From NCBI GenBank assembly GCA_030655715.1, contig JAUSPR010000113.1, positions 1 to 5,939 on the forward strand: a stretch of DNA of 5,939 nucleotides, written 5' to 3'. This DNA is from Thermoplasmata archaeon. GTDB lineage: Archaea > Thermoplasmatota > Thermoplasmata > SG8-5. Position 1 is the first letter of the stretch, and every line of letters starts with the position of its first letter. Both the position numbers and the translations under genes were made by a program. Below are positions 5,618-5,939 of the stretch, piece by piece. A model generated the notes under the pieces. That model was not told the origin of the DNA. It did no database searches and was given only the letters and a program-made list of their open reading frames with translations.

Positions 5618-5939
5618 GAGCATCTCGACCCGAATTTCTATTTTGCTGAATATTTTTCTTTGGAGCCTGAAATATCACACTTGGGCACCGAGACAACCAT
5701 TCAGATTTTCGAGCAGGCTGACCAGAGGTTTTTCTATTAATGAATTTTTCTTTTTGCCGACGGTGGAATGTTACCTTGGGCATCCATCCAAACTAATCCG
5801 ATTTTCGAGCAGGGTAGGCCGATTTTTCTCTTACTCGATATTATCTTTTGGAGGCCTAAATAATCACCCTGGGCACCCATACAACCACACAGATTTTCGA
5901 GCATGCAAGGGCATGTTTCTTGTTTACTGAATATTTTTC
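5612..5939. repeat. Degenerate tandem repeat array, 92-96 nt period, continues past the window
   Basis: Four units begin at 5612, 5705, 5801 and 5893 (lengths 93, 96, 92 and at least 47). Each starts with ATTTTcGAGCA; only the first has T in place of C. A T-rich middle follows, with versions of CTGAATATTTTTC at 5646-5658, 5739-5750, 5834-5845 and 5927-5939. In the three full units TGGGCA comes next, 69-72 nt from the unit start (5682, 5777, 5870). The stretch from TGGGCA through the next GAGCA is 34-35 nt and best conserved: the first and third copies agree at 30 of 34 positions. Orientation is the same throughout. No convincing reading frame follows the repeats: 93 and 96 keep frame but 92 breaks it. 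I do not recognise the family; non-coding repeat, small-RNA array, protein-binding iteron array or remnant of a mobile element are all possible. Confidence 0.8.

Noticed and set aside
5565..5783. 72-residue - strand frame in the repeat region
   Set aside because: It covers the palindrome and parts of two units, has no recognisable domain, and its frame is not maintained across the units.
5595..5930. 111-residue + strand frame through the repeat array
   Set aside because: It starts at a TTG inside the palindrome without a ribosome site, its composition is rich in Phe/Ser/Arg like translated T-rich DNA, and the 92-nt third unit breaks the repeat frame.
5612..5939. CRISPR array
   Set aside because: Repeats are not near-identical, the 34-35 nt cores are separated by 58-61 nt, and those intervals resemble each other instead of being unique spacers. 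No cas gene is visible.
5612..5939. Archaeal replication origin boxes
   Set aside because: The repeated core does not resemble the archaeal origin recognition box with its G-string, and no orc1/cdc6 gene is in the window.

Overview
The window reads as a piece of a euryarchaeal-type chromosome. The best evidence is a complete ribosomal protein S17e gene, a family confined to archaea and eukaryotes. Prokaryotic-style gene packing and TATA-like boxes in front of most transcription units support this. Start codons are preceded by short GGTGA/GGAG Shine-Dalgarno sites. I suspect a Thermoplasmatota-like lineage, but only from general style, and would not defend it strongly. All convincing genes are on the + strand.

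Layout. Positions 1-1290 hold the C-terminal part of a large helical-repeat protein that probably starts upstream of the window; its tail resembles archaeal SWIM zinc-finger-associated proteins. Next is a compact two-gene unit: an unrecognised 51-residue protein (1381-1536) followed 3 nt later by a PIN-domain RNase (1540-1965), laid out like a VapBC-type toxin-antitoxin pair. A single-domain cupin (2021-2368) and the S17e gene (2489-2680) follow, each with its own TATA-like box. S17e ends in a hairpin plus T-run. Positions 2762-5554 hold a three-gene ABC-2 exporter operon: one ATPase and two different six-helix permeases, joined by 11-nt and 10-nt overlaps. These very probably form one membrane complex with the two permeases as a heterodimer; the substrate cannot be read from the sequence.

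The last 385 nt (5555-5939) carry no credible gene. They begin with a perfect 10-bp inverted repeat and continue as a degenerate tandem array with a 92-96 nt period. Three full units and part of a fourth are visible, and the array runs off the right edge. I cannot match it to a known element, and it is the most interesting unexplained feature here. It is not a CRISPR array: the units are too divergent, and the intervals between the best-conserved blocks resemble each other.
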